DNA of 64,000 bases from Sporomusa sp. KB1 (GTDB lineage: Bacteria; Bacillota; Negativicutes; Sporomusales; Sporomusaceae): contig NZ_VLKC01000002.1 in assembly GCF_007830295.1 (NCBI RefSeq), forward strand, positions 2,058,558 to 2,122,557. Reading direction: 5' to 3'. Positions 45,014-54,480 of the stretch are shown here, in pieces. The position numbers were made by a program, and so were the translations under genes. The first letter of the stretch is position 1, and each line of letters opens with the position of its first letter. The notes under the pieces were generated by a model. The model did no database searches. It worked only from the letters and a program-made list of their open reading frames with translations, and was not told the DNA's origin.

Positions 45014-45044
45014 ACTTTAGCGCATTCGAGTAACACGAAGTCAA
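45014..45044 (-). promoter_or_regulatory. MerR-type promoter with 19-base spacer
   Basis: On the minus strand TTGACT (45044-45039) and TAAAGT (45019-45014) are 19 bases apart, the long spacer used by MerR-family activators. The spacer holds TTCG-N7-CGAA, a dyad typical of these sites. It drives the dehydrogenase gene. Confidence 0.8.
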
Positions 45045-45073
45045 GTGTTTTTTCACAAAAGGGAGTTAGAGAA

Positions 45074-45457
45074 ATGTACACAGTCAAAGAAGTAGCTAAG
45101 AAAATAAATCTCACAGAGCATACCATCAGATTTTATACTGACAAGGGATTGGTACCAAACATACACCGCGACAAATATAATAATCGCCTTTTTGACGAAG
45201 AGTCTCTTAATTGGCTGATAAGGGTGAAGTATCTTAAGGATTGCGGTATGTCAATAAAGGACATCAAACACTTTGTTGATCTATACCTAGAAGGAGATTC
45301 TTCAATTCTTCTCCGTTATGAAATTATTTTAAAATACAAGGAGATTGCACGGGAACAGTTGGAGGAGGCAACGAGAAGAGTTGAATTTATGGAAGGAAAG
45401 GCGAAACGCTATCGTGAAATCATAAATCAAGTCATTTCGGACGATATAAATACATGA
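45074..45457 (+). CDS. MerR-family transcriptional regulator
   Basis: A 127-residue regulator with the MerR N-terminal HTH (MYTVKEVAKKINLTEHTIRFYTDKGLVPNIHRDKYNNRLF) and a helical dimer coiled coil. No C-terminal cysteine pattern for metal binding is seen, so it probably belongs to the aldehyde/stress-type group. ATG 45074 follows GGGAG. It faces the SDR gene across the 19-base-spacer promoter. Confidence 0.92.
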   Translation: MYTVKEVAKKINLTEHTIRFYTDKGLVPNIHRDKYNNRLFDEESLNWLIRVKYLKDCGMSIKDIKHFVDLYLEGDSSILLRYEIILKYKEIAREQLEEATRRVEFMEGKAKRYREIINQVISDDINT

Positions 45458-45467
45458 TTTCCAAACA

Positions 45468-45497
45468 AGAAAAACCGCTTTGGCGACGGTTTTTCTT
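45468..45497 (+). terminator. Rho-independent terminator after merR
   Basis: AAGAAAAACCG pairs with CGGTTTTTCTT around CTTTGGCGA. Symmetrical enough to act on both strands. Confidence 0.8.
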
Positions 45498-45574
45498 GAC
45501 AAATAATAAGAGATTTTTTATACGTACGTATAGGGCGGAGTTACTGACATGAGCATTGTCATCAATCCCGTCCC

Positions 45575-45634
45575 GGAGAAGAGATAGGGGGCGGTGGAGC
45601 AATGGAGACGCACCACCGTCCCATGTCTCCTTTC
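45575..45634. repeat. Hairpin repeat of the GGGACGGTT type
   Basis: GAGATAGGGGGCGGTGG pairs with CCACCGTCCCATGTCTC (45581-45629) around a 15-base loop, flanked by GGAG and CTCC. It matches the copy at 36989-37043. Confidence 0.7.
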
Positions 45635-45726
45635 CGCAAGTAGATTTGTTGGAGCAATAGAACCATCCCAACGCTTTCCTGGGACAGCTTCTTCTCGCAC
45701 TTGACATTTCAAGCGCATTTTCTGAT

Positions 45727-45906
45727 ATGCCGGTTTTCAATCAAAAAATAAAAAAATATTGTAAGATTAGAAAAAAGGAATTACAAAAGAGACTTTGTCG
45801 AAGAGATAAGATACCCAAGCCAGAACATCTTCAGTTGTTGAATAAATTGGCTATTCGTCAGTTAGAAAGCAATAGGGGTAATCAATACGACAATTACGAA
45901 ATTTAG
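45727..45906 (+). CDS. Short possible gene of unknown function
   Basis: A 59-residue frame, strongly basic (MPVFNQKIKKYCKIRKKELQ), continuing RLCRRDKIPKPEHLQLLNKL. It has no ribosome binding site and no family match; it may be a relic of a mobile-element protein. Confidence 0.25.
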   Translation: MPVFNQKIKKYCKIRKKELQKRLCRRDKIPKPEHLQLLNKLAIRQLESNRGNQYDNYEI

Positions 45907-46007
45907 AAGGAAAATAAGCCGTTTGACAAAAATGATCGTAGATAAACTATTAAAAGCAAGATCTTTTGTATTAAATTTAGTGCAATGAAATCATGGAGGG
46001 TTTGGTT

Positions 46008-49000
46008 ATGCCACATGAATCAGGGGGTAGAGCCGATAAACGTGGAAATAGGTTCGAAGTAAGATGGGTAATATACCAGATGCTGAAGGTTTTGGAAGAG
46101 AAAGTAGATTATGTTATTCTGGAAGCTCCAGGCGACGATGAAAAAGGAGTTGACGTCTGGATTGGGCAGAAAAATGGCAGCAGAGAAGGCCAACAATGCA
46201 AAGGGAGAAACGGAAGCCAAGAGTATTGGGATTATGGAACTGCTAATGCCAAGGGAATCTTCGCGAAATGGAAGCTTCAATTGGATAGAGATAAGTCGAA
46301 TACGGTTGCCTTGGTTTCACCTTTGACGTTTACATTTTTAGAGGATTTGATTGAAAGAGCCAAAAATACCGGTAATAATCCTAAAGATTTTTATGATAGC
46401 CAAATACTCAATGCGGGCAAAGAATTTGTGAATTTCTTTAGAAATTTCTGTAAAGCGATGGATATTGATCCAGAGCAAGAGTTGGATTTAATTAAATGTA
46501 TTTCTTATTTAAATCGGATAGCCTATCGTCAAGTCCCGGATGCAGAATTAAGAGAATTAATTCTATCCAAAATTAGTTATTTATTAGTAGGTAATGAAGG
46601 AAAAATATATGATATATTCATTGCCTGGATAGTGGACGGAAATATTTTAGGGAAAACAATTAATCAGTCTGTTCTGTATACGTTTTTAAAAGAAAATAAT
46701 ATAAAGTTTAAAGATCTTGCCACCGATGAACGTATTAGGCCTAGATTAGAGGAATTGAATCAAGAATATAAAATGGCGTTTATTCCGTTAAATAATGGGC
46801 TGATTACGAGAAAAGAATTTTCTGTATGCAGAGAAGTAATAAATTCAGGGGATTCTCTAATAATACACGGAAAAGCTGGAAGAGGAAAAAGTGGTTGTAC
46901 AGTAGACATTATTAATTATTGCCAAGAAAATATCATACCATATTTGGCAGTTAAATTAGATAAACGGATTCCGAATGGGACTGCGGAAAAATGGGGCAAA
47001 GAGGGCTTAGAATTGCCTGCATCTATAGCTCATTGTATTCACTGCCTTTCTAAAAATGAAAAAGCAGTCATTATTTTGGATCAGTTAGATGCTTTACGGT
47101 GGACGCAGGCACATTCACGAGATGCTTTATTAGTATGCGCCCAGATTATAAATCAAGTGGAGAAGTTGAATCTCGAACGAAATTATAAGATATCTGTAGT
47201 TTTCGTATGTCGCACCTATGACCTAGAAAATGACAATAATATTAAATCATTATTTAAAAGAGCTGATAAAAAAGAGGGATTTATTCAATGGAATAAAGTT
47301 CAGGTCAATGATTTGGACGAAATAATAGTTAAGAATATTGTTGGGAAGCGTTATGATCAGTTAACAAGTAAATTAAAAGAAATACTAAGAATCCCAAGCA
47401 ATTTATATATTTGGCAACAGTTAGATCCGAGCAAGGAGTATGCTGAATGTTCTACGGCAAGTCATTTGGTCTCGAAATGGTGGGATCAGTTGTCTGCAAA
47501 ATGTTTTGCATTTGGACTGAGTGAAGCCAATCTAAATCAGGCTAGGGAAGAAATAATAGCATTATTGGAGAAATTAGGTAGAATATTTATTCCATTAAGC
47601 GTATTAAATGTGAATAAATCATGCTTGGATTTTTTATCATCAAGTGCTTTCTTAGTAATTCAAGATAATAAAGTGTCTTTTGCTCATCAGTCTATATTGG
47701 ACTGCTTTCTGGCTGATAAAATGCTTAAGAGGTATTATGCCGGGGGAGACATTGTAGATATTATTGGAAGAAAAGAAAAACAAACCCCAGGAAAAAGATA
47801 TCAAGTGCAAATGTTCATGCAAAATTTATCTGAGTTCGATAGTCAAGACTTTATTGAAGCTGGTCAAAAAATGTTTGAGGCTAAGCAAATTAGATATTTT
47901 GTCAAATTCGTTTTCCTAGAAGTATTAAATCAGGTAGATATTTTGGATGTAAATATACAAAATTTTGTGCTTAATAACTGTGAAGACAAAACATACGGAA
48001 ATCATATTATTAATAACGTCATATTTTCAAGGCCTAAATATATTAGGTTACTTAGACAACATGGTATTTTGGATAAATGGTTTAGCGACCCACAAAAAAA
48101 GGATCTTGTTTTTAATTTATTAATAAGTTTAAGTCCAAATTATGAAACCCAAGATATTGCATTTATTGAAAAGTATGCATTTCACTCGCCAGAAGATGAT
48201 AAAAAAGTCGCAAGATGTTTTTTGCATGATCTAAATCAAGATACAGATGAATTATTTGAATTGCGAATGAAAATTTATAGCAGTTATCCGCAAATGGCGG
48301 ATGTATATCTTGATTTCAAGTCGATGCTCAAAAATTGTGAAATAAGAACAATACGATTTTTGGTATTTTTATTGGAAAATAAATTTAAAAGTAATGGGAA
48401 AAGCATTTATAGATATGAAGAAGAATTTTTAGATGAAGACTCTGAAATTCTCATTAAAAATGGGGTAGAGGTTGTTAATTTATTACTACCCTACATTCCA
48501 ACGGAAAGCAACGAAAGGCTATCCTTCAGTAATTGGTCTGGAAGATATTTTCATAAAGGAGGTCTTGAAAGGGCTTGTATTCAAATTATAAAGAAAGCAA
48601 ATGCAGCAATAATTGCCTCAAAACCAGAAGCTTTTTGGGAGCGCTATAAAGAATTCATGGGCGCAGGATTTGATTTATTTAATGAAATTATATTGGATGG
48701 ATTATATCGGTTACCAGAGCAATATAGTGATGTAGTTATTAATTATTTATGCAGTGACTTCGATAACAACATATTTGATAAGACAAGTGGCAACGATGAA
48801 TTACTTCTTATCAAACAAATATTGGGTAAGCATTCGAAATACTGTAGTGAGGAGGTTTTTATTACATTAGAAAAGACAATTATAAGCTATCTATCACCAC
48901 GAGCTAAAGATATATATCAGCGCAGAATTAATTACAATAGAGAAAAAAATGGCTATAAAGTATATTGGAGTTTCTGGGGTGAGTTGCAGAAAGAACTTCT

Positions 49001-50567
49001 CGAAGTTCTTACCGATAATCGACTGAGCGACCAGGCCAAAGATCTGATGCGCGTTTTAAAACGCAAATTCCCTAAAGGGACAACTTTATATAACCATTCA
49101 GATGGACATGGTGGATGGGTAAGCTCGCCTATTGCTGGGAAAAAACTAAGTAACAAACAATGGCTGGGAATTTTAACAAACACGAAACTTAAATATAAAA
49201 CTCACTCCCGTTGGAAAGAAGTTCCAGGGGGATTTATTGAAAGCTCTATTGAAGAGTTCGCAGGAAGCTTTAGTAATGCTGTTTCTGAAGAACCGGAGAG
49301 AATGATAAATCTAGTTCTTTCACATAAGGAAGAAATTTTGGATGCATATATTGATTCTTTATTTAGCGGAGTTGCATACAGTAAAGCTTTGGATAATGTG
49401 CCGGTAGAATTACTAGAAGCGATGATTTTGAGCTATCCATATGATCATATTTCCTATAGAGCGAATTACATTTGCGCAATTATTGAAAAAAGAAGTAGTG
49501 AGAAATGGTCGCAGAGAGTATTGGAAATTCTCAAGGATGTTGCGATTAACCATAAAAATCCGGAGATTGGCAAACCAAATGTAACCAATAATAAAGATAT
49601 AGAAATGCATAGTTATAATATGTTACAAAGCAATGCGTTAAATTGCGTAAGAGGCGAGGCGGCCCAAGCAATAGCACAGCTTTTATGGAAAGACAGCTCT
49701 TTGTTCAACCAGTTTAAAAATACAATTGAAAAATTGGCATTGGATGAAAACCCGGCGGTAAAATTGGCGAGTTTATTCGCATTATGGCCTTCGTATAACA
49801 TTGAACGAGAATGGGCATCAGAAATAATTTTAAATCTGTATGAACAAGATTACAGGCTTGCAGGATTCCATGATACGAAAAATATGCTTTTTTTGTTATA
49901 TCCGAAATATCGTGAACGTGTCTTAAAAATTATTAAAAAATGTTACGAGTCTGAAGATGAGAATCTAATTCAAATGGGAGCGCATTGTCTAGCGGAAATG
50001 TTTATTCGTGAAAATGAATTTGCTGATGTAATGGATAACGTGAATGCAATGAGCAAAATGCAATCAGAAGCAGTTCTCCATATGACCATTATTTATTTCA
50101 ATAAAGATGAATTCAATTTATTGGCACAAGATATTATACGCAAATTTAAAATAAGTACATTAGATTTGGAGATGCCAATTTCAAGACTATTCTATGATAA
50201 TCTTATTGATTTAGAAAGAGATAAGGATTTTTTAATTGAAATAATGAATTCAGACTTAAGTCGCAGAGCGGTGCATGCATTTGTACATTATCTTGAAGAA
50301 GAATCGAAATCAGTAGTTGATTACAAAGATATTATAATATCAATGAGTCATCATCTAATAAAGAATAGAAGTAAAGACGACACAGGTGGGTGGGGAATTG
50401 AAGATGAAATTTCCAAGTTGGTAATAGGATTATATGATGAGACTTCTGAATCAACACTACCTGAAATGAAAGATATTGCTAATGAATGTCTCGATGTATG
50501 GGATCTGATGTTTGAAAAACAAATTGGACCTATTAGACAGTTGAGTCAAAAATTAATGGAAAGGTGA
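46008..50567 (+). CDS. Large STAND NTPase with N-terminal nuclease-like domain (AVAST-like)
   Basis: A 1519-residue putative antiphage sensor. Residues 1-130 look like a restriction-endonuclease-fold (DUF4297-like) domain: GGRADKRGNRFEVRW, then DDEKGVDVWIG and QQCKGRNG, a D-(E/Q)xK catalytic pattern. Residues about 280-460 are the NTPase: Walker A GKAGRGKSG near residue 290, Walker B AVIILDQLDALRW near residue 360. The remaining 1000 residues are helical-repeat-like and would recognise a phage protein. The start is ATG 46008 after GGAGGG; the ATG at 45993 contains that RBS. It is a single-gene unit. Activation would release the nuclease against DNA. Confidence 0.82.
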   Translation: MPHESGGRADKRGNRFEVRWVIYQMLKVLEEKVDYVILEAPGDDEKGVDVWIGQKNGSREGQQCKGRNGSQEYWDYGTANAKGIFAKWKLQLDRDKSNTVALVSPLTFTFLEDLIERAKNTGNNPKDFYDSQILNAGKEFVNFFRNFCKAMDIDPEQELDLIKCISYLNRIAYRQVPDAELRELILSKISYLLVGNEGKIYDIFIAWIVDGNILGKTINQSVLYTFLKENNIKFKDLATDERIRPRLEELNQEYKMAFIPLNNGLITRKEFSVCREVINSGDSLIIHGKAGRGKSGCTVDIINYCQENIIPYLAVKLDKRIPNGTAEKWGKEGLELPASIAHCIHCLSKNEKAVIILDQLDALRWTQAHSRDALLVCAQIINQVEKLNLERNYKISVVFVCRTYDLENDNNIKSLFKRADKKEGFIQWNKVQVNDLDEIIVKNIVGKRYDQLTSKLKEILRIPSNLYIWQQLDPSKEYAECSTASHLVSKWWDQLSAKCFAFGLSEANLNQAREEIIALLEKLGRIFIPLSVLNVNKSCLDFLSSSAFLVIQDNKVSFAHQSILDCFLADKMLKRYYAGGDIVDIIGRKEKQTPGKRYQVQMFMQNLSEFDSQDFIEAGQKMFEAKQIRYFVKFVFLEVLNQVDILDVNIQNFVLNNCEDKTYGNHIINNVIFSRPKYIRLLRQHGILDKWFSDPQKKDLVFNLLISLSPNYETQDIAFIEKYAFHSPEDDKKVARCFLHDLNQDTDELFELRMKIYSSYPQMADVYLDFKSMLKNCEIRTIRFLVFLLENKFKSNGKSIYRYEEEFLDEDSEILIKNGVEVVNLLLPYIPTESNERLSFSNWSGRYFHKGGLERACIQIIKKANAAIIASKPEAFWERYKEFMGAGFDLFNEIILDGLYRLPEQYSDVVINYLCSDFDNNIFDKTSGNDELLLIKQILGKHSKYCSEEVFITLEKTIISYLSPRAKDIYQRRINYNREKNGYKVYWSFWGELQKELLEVLTDNRLSDQAKDLMRVLKRKFPKGTTLYNHSDGHGGWVSSPIAGKKLSNKQWLGILTNTKLKYKTHSRWKEVPGGFIESSIEEFAGSFSNAVSEEPERMINLVLSHKEEILDAYIDSLFSGVAYSKALDNVPVELLEAMILSYPYDHISYRANYICAIIEKRSSEKWSQRVLEILKDVAINHKNPEIGKPNVTNNKDIEMHSYNMLQSNALNCVRGEAAQAIAQLLWKDSSLFNQFKNTIEKLALDENPAVKLASLFALWPSYNIEREWASEIILNLYEQDYRLAGFHDTKNMLFLLYPKYRERVLKIIKKCYESEDENLIQMGAHCLAEMFIRENEFADVMDNVNAMSKMQSEAVLHMTIIYFNKDEFNLLAQDIIRKFKISTLDLEMPISRLFYDNLIDLERDKDFLIEIMNSDLSRRAVHAFVHYLEEESKSVVDYKDIIISMSHHLIKNRSKDDTGGWGIEDEISKLVIGLYDETSESTLPEMKDIANECLDVWDLMFEKQIGPIRQLSQKLMER

Positions 50568-50721
50568 TACTATCTGCAGATAAAATAGATGTTTCAAAAC
50601 AATTTATTTGATTATAAAGCTATTATCGCCGCCAAGGGGATATCATCAGATTGATGCGACATTGTTTTTGTATCCTCAATGCACATCGGTTATGTAGCAA
50701 AGAAAAAATCAAAAAGGTTAT

Positions 50722-50856
50722 ATGCGAACATCTCATTGGAGCGATGTTACGACAGGTGAAGTTGGGTCGACGGTCAGAGAAGCGATTAAGCGCGGCAAAG
50801 AGGCGATGGCTAAAGAAGCTAGGGAAAACGGACTGGTGCATCAGAATGCAAAATAA
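50722..50856 (+). pseudogene. SASP-like gene fragment
   Basis: The frame HWSDVTTGEVGSTVREAI ... ENGLVHQNAK matches the last 42 residues of the SASP-like protein at 43685. The first 23 residues are replaced by unrelated sequence with a chance ATG. Followed by a terminator. Confidence 0.85.
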
Positions 50857-50860
50857 GCTA

Positions 50861-50898
50861 CAAACCCGAAGCTATTTGATGGCTTCGGGTTGTGTTTT
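50861..50898 (+). terminator. Terminator after the SASP fragment
   Basis: AACCCGAAGC / GCTTCGGGTT with a nine-base loop, then GTGTTTTG. Its stem shares CCGAAGC with the terminator after the intact SASP gene (ACCCGAAG). Confidence 0.8.
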
Positions 50899-50964
50899 GT
50901 AACAGGTCTTACTGATGCGATAGGGTTGCCCCGCTTCTTCCTCGTTAGGGTGTGCCGCCCAGGG

Positions 50965-52275
50965 TAGTGTCAAGAAAGTTTCGCAAAAAGGTTTGCAGTC
51001 CTAGGTAGTAAAATCAGTCATCACTAAAATCCGACTCAGGGTCGGTATTTTCTAGATGTTTCATATTCATATACTTTTTACTGCCCCACTGGGTTCCAGC
51101 AACGTGGCGAAGGCGGGCGCAGACCAGCATCAGAGCGGACTGCCCATCCGGGAAAGCACCCACGACCCTGGTTCGCCGCCTGATCTCCCGGTTGAGTCTC
51201 TCAATCACATTGTTAGTCCGGATTCTTGTCCAGTGCTCGCCGGGAAAGTCGGCATAAGCAAGCGTTTCCTCGATGCTTTCCTCGATTTTGGCCGCCGCTT
51301 CTTTGAGTTTCATGTCGCGCAAGCTTTTTGCTACCTGTGCCGCCTTTTCCCGGGCAGCGGACTTGCTTTCCTGCGCATGAATCGCTTTGAGCATTTTCGC
51401 AACCGTTTTGACCTTGGAGCGGGGAACAACTGAAAAGACATTGCGGTAAAAGTGAACAGTGCAGCGCTGGTATTTGGCCTGGGGGAAGACCTCATTTGCC
51501 GCTGCCAGCATCCCTTGGCATTTATCACCAATGATCAGTTGGACGCCTGTTAAACCGCGGCTTTTCAGCCATTTGAAGAATTCCAGCCAACTGACTTTGT
51601 CTTCTTTCATGCCTTCGGCCGCTCCCAGCACTTCACGGTAGCCGTCTTCGTTGACGGCAATCGCCACCAATACGCTCACATTCTCATATTCACCGCCCCA
51701 GTTGCGGCGTAAGTAAATGCCGTCGACGTAAACATAGGGATACTTACCACTTTGCAGCGGCCGACTGCGCCACTCTTCAATGTGGACATAGGCCTTCTTA
51801 TTCAACTCACTGATGGTGGACGGCGATACCTTGCTGCCCCACAGAGCCTCGGTGATGTCTTCCACTCGCCGGACGGATACGCCAGCTAGATACATTTCGA
51901 TGAGCGCTTCTTCTACGGAACTTTCCCGCCGGCGATAGCGTTCGATAATGGCGGTTTCAAAAGGAATGCCCTTGAGCTTGGGAACTTTCAGCGTGACATC
52001 GCCGGAGGTAGTAGTCAACCGCCTGTCGTAGTGACCGGAGCGGTAACCTTGACGGGTTTCAGTACGCTCATATCGGGCCGCCTGGGTTAGGTCTTTGGCT
52101 TCCTGATCCAGCAAGTTATTGAGCGTTTCCTCCACGCTGCTACGCACCAGTTCCTTCAGTTCTACCTTGATGATTTCTTCATTCAACTGTATAATTTCTT
52201 TGGACATGTTTGCTCTTCCCCTTTCGGTAAATGGTGTGTGGTGACTTCATTTTACCGGGGAACTGCAAACTTGTC
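50965..52275 (-). mobile_element. IS256-family insertion sequence
   Basis: One transposase gene with imperfect inverted ends. GTTTGCAGT at 50991-50999 is inverted as ACTGCAAAC at 52262-52270. Outside these, AAGTTTCGCAAA (50976-50987) and TTTGCGAAACTT (52298-52309) also match, but at unequal distances. The outer limits are therefore not certain. No target duplication was identified. Confidence 0.75.
51014..52207 (-). CDS. IS256-family transposase
   Basis: A 397-residue DDE transposase, full length. The three acidic residues are Asp in YVDGIYLR, Asp in IIGDKCQGM, and Glu in NVIERLNREIRRR. The sequence TVHFYRNVFSVVPRS, normally CxxHxxRN, is present as CTVHFYRN. ATG follows GGGGAAGAG (minus strand). 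Intact and probably active. Confidence 0.95.
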   Translation of the reverse strand: MSKEIIQLNEEIIKVELKELVRSSVEETLNNLLDQEAKDLTQAARYERTETRQGYRSGHYDRRLTTTSGDVTLKVPKLKGIPFETAIIERYRRRESSVEEALIEMYLAGVSVRRVEDITEALWGSKVSPSTISELNKKAYVHIEEWRSRPLQSGKYPYVYVDGIYLRRNWGGEYENVSVLVAIAVNEDGYREVLGAAEGMKEDKVSWLEFFKWLKSRGLTGVQLIIGDKCQGMLAAANEVFPQAKYQRCTVHFYRNVFSVVPRSKVKTVAKMLKAIHAQESKSAAREKAAQVAKSLRDMKLKEAAAKIEESIEETLAYADFPGEHWTRIRTNNVIERLNREIRRRTRVVGAFPDGQSALMLVCARLRHVAGTQWGSKKYMNMKHLENTDPESDFSDD

Positions 52276-52282
52276 CTCTTTT

Positions 52283-54214
52283 TTAGCCGTATTTCAATTT
52301 GCGAAACTTATTGTACCTTATCCCGCCCAGTTTAATGATTGATTTTTTTGCGATGTCGACAAGGGTGGGATTATCGCCAATCCGGATGCACTGCCGGAAA
52401 GCATCAATTGCCTCTTGGATTCGGCCAAGCAGCGGCAGTGTAGCACCTTTAACAGCATAGGCTTTTGTGTAGTTGGGATTTATGGCAATGGCTTGATCAC
52501 AGTCCGCGATAACTTTTTCATATTGTTCTAACCGCGAATAGGCAAGACTACGCTGATAATATGTTTCTGCGTTACGTGGATTTATGGCAATGGCTTTATC
52601 GAAATCGACGAGGGCCTGCTCGAATTGTTTTAAATCATTGTAGATGAGACCACGACAAAAGTAGGCTTCTCCCATCTGAGGGCTAATGGCAACCGCTTTG
52701 CTTAGGTCGGCAATGGCTCGTTCGGGTTGGTTTGACAAAAAATAAACTCTACCCCGTAGAAAATATAGACCTGCGTTCTGGGGAGCAAATTCAATCACTT
52801 TGTTGAAGTCAGCAATAGCCTGTTCGTAATGGTATAATTGTTCATGGATCAAGCCACGCAAACCATATGCCTCTCGGTAATTTGGATCAATTGAGATGGC
52901 TTTATCTAAATCGGCGATAGCCTGGCCGTATAGTTTTGATTTATAAAGGGCCATCCCGCTGTCATAATACTCTTTTGCCGTCAGTGGTTCAGTCTTTGCG
53001 GCTGACGGTGTTGTTGGTGCACCGCCGAGGCGCAGAATGTAATCTTTTGCCTTAGTGATCCATACGGTATCGGATTCGATTTTGATATATTGCTGTAGGG
53101 CGGTAATGGCTTTTTGGCGGCGATCAGGGTTTATCAGGGCATTCCCTTTGGCGAAGGCATATGTAGTCTGGGAATCAGTCACAATGGCATTATCGAAATC
53201 GTCGAAAGCCTGTTCGTAATTTTTCAGGGCTAGATTGGTTATACCACGCCCTAAGTACGCATTTGGATTTAGACGATTAAAAGCAATCGCTTTGTCAAAG
53301 TCTGCGAGGGCATGCTGATATTGCTTCAAGTCAAAATATACGTAACCCCGGCTATTGTATGCAAAACCATATTTAGGATCAATTGCAGTGGCTTTGTCAT
53401 AGTCGGCAATGGCGCGGTCATATTGTTTCAAAGCATAATAAACATTACCGCGGTAAAAGGAATAGATTGCTGCCATTAAGCCTTCCGGAATGTTGGCAAG
53501 CGCTTTATCAAAGTCGGCAACTGCTTGTTCATGGTTTTGCAGTGCGTAGTAGGATAGGCCGCGCATGCTGTAAGCGGCTGCGTCCTTGGGTTTAATCAAC
53601 AATGCTCTATCAAAGTCGGCTATAGCCGACTTATATTGTTTTAGCTCATAGTAAGCAAGCCCTTGATGATAGAGTGAATGGGCATCTTGCGGGTCTATCG
53701 CAAGAACTTTATCAAAGTCAGCAATGGCTTGCTCATATTGTTTTAGAGGAAAATATGCAAAAGCACGCATAGTATAGGCTTTTGCATACCGTGGGTCAAT
53801 AGCAATAGCTTGACTAAAATCAGCGATGGCTTGCTTAGGTTGATTTTGAACATGATAAGCGTTGCCGCGGTTATAGTATACCTCAGCATAGTGGGGGGCA
53901 AGCTCGATAGCTTTGTCAAAGTCGGCAATGGCTAAGTCTAATTGTTTAAGTATGTAGTATGTTCGGCCACGGTTGTTGTACGCATTTGCGTACACTGGAT
54001 TGATGGCTATGGCTTCGTTGTATTCGGAGATAGCAAGCGAATACTGCTTTTCTGCGTAATATGCAAGGCCACGATTGTTATGATCTTCAGCCGTTAGTGG
54101 TTCGGCCTTCGTTGTTAAAGGTATGGACACAAGCAGCAAAATACAGAGGAATAAAAAAGAGATATGCTTTACGGATTTTGGTCTGCTTTTCGAACACCTT
54201 AAGTAAATGAACAT
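52283..54214 (-). CDS. Exported TPR-repeat protein
   Basis: A 643-residue protein. A hydrophobic segment (HISFLFLCILLLVSIPLTTKA, residues 18-38) acts as signal peptide. The rest is about sixteen tetratricopeptide repeats of 34 residues (AYNNRGRTYYILKQLDLAIADFDKAIELAPHYAE...), arranged in two blocks split by a short linker near residue 400 (GGAPTTPSAAKTE). A protein-interaction scaffold in the periplasm or at the inner membrane. The C-terminal KFRKLKYG overlaps a match to the IS256 end, so the natural end may have been changed. Confidence 0.88.
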   Translation of the reverse strand: MFIYLRCSKSRPKSVKHISFLFLCILLLVSIPLTTKAEPLTAEDHNNRGLAYYAEKQYSLAISEYNEAIAINPVYANAYNNRGRTYYILKQLDLAIADFDKAIELAPHYAEVYYNRGNAYHVQNQPKQAIADFSQAIAIDPRYAKAYTMRAFAYFPLKQYEQAIADFDKVLAIDPQDAHSLYHQGLAYYELKQYKSAIADFDRALLIKPKDAAAYSMRGLSYYALQNHEQAVADFDKALANIPEGLMAAIYSFYRGNVYYALKQYDRAIADYDKATAIDPKYGFAYNSRGYVYFDLKQYQHALADFDKAIAFNRLNPNAYLGRGITNLALKNYEQAFDDFDNAIVTDSQTTYAFAKGNALINPDRRQKAITALQQYIKIESDTVWITKAKDYILRLGGAPTTPSAAKTEPLTAKEYYDSGMALYKSKLYGQAIADLDKAISIDPNYREAYGLRGLIHEQLYHYEQAIADFNKVIEFAPQNAGLYFLRGRVYFLSNQPERAIADLSKAVAISPQMGEAYFCRGLIYNDLKQFEQALVDFDKAIAINPRNAETYYQRSLAYSRLEQYEKVIADCDQAIAINPNYTKAYAVKGATLPLLGRIQEAIDAFRQCIRIGDNPTLVDIAKKSIIKLGGIRYNKFRKLKYG

Positions 54215-54347
54215 AAAAGCCCTCCTGCTCAGTGAAATATGTATTGGATTATTTTCCCTATAATTCCTGATGTTCCTCTATTCATTAGATAAAATAATTT
54301 TTACTATGTTAACACAATATGTTCTAAAAGGTTATTTACAAACTTAA

Positions 54348-54470
54348 CACTGGAGCGATGTTACGACGGGTGAAGGCGGTTCTATGGTTAGAGAAGCTAT
54401 TAGGCGTGGTGAACAAGCAATAGCGGCAGAAGCAAAAACTAATGAAGAAACACCTCAAAATGCAAAATAA
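54348..54470 (+). pseudogene. SASP-like gene fragment, second truncated copy
   Basis: HWSDVTTGEGGSMVREAIRR then a diverged tail ending in QNAK. It lacks a start codon; an in-frame stop lies just upstream. Same breakpoint (before HWSD) as the copy at 50722. Confidence 0.85.
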
Positions 54471-54480
54471 ATGAAAGACG

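Noticed and set aside
44866..45126. 86-codon minus-strand frame between SDR and MerR
   Set aside because: It runs through the MerR promoter and the start of the MerR gene and has no usable start; the regulatory reading explains the sequence better.
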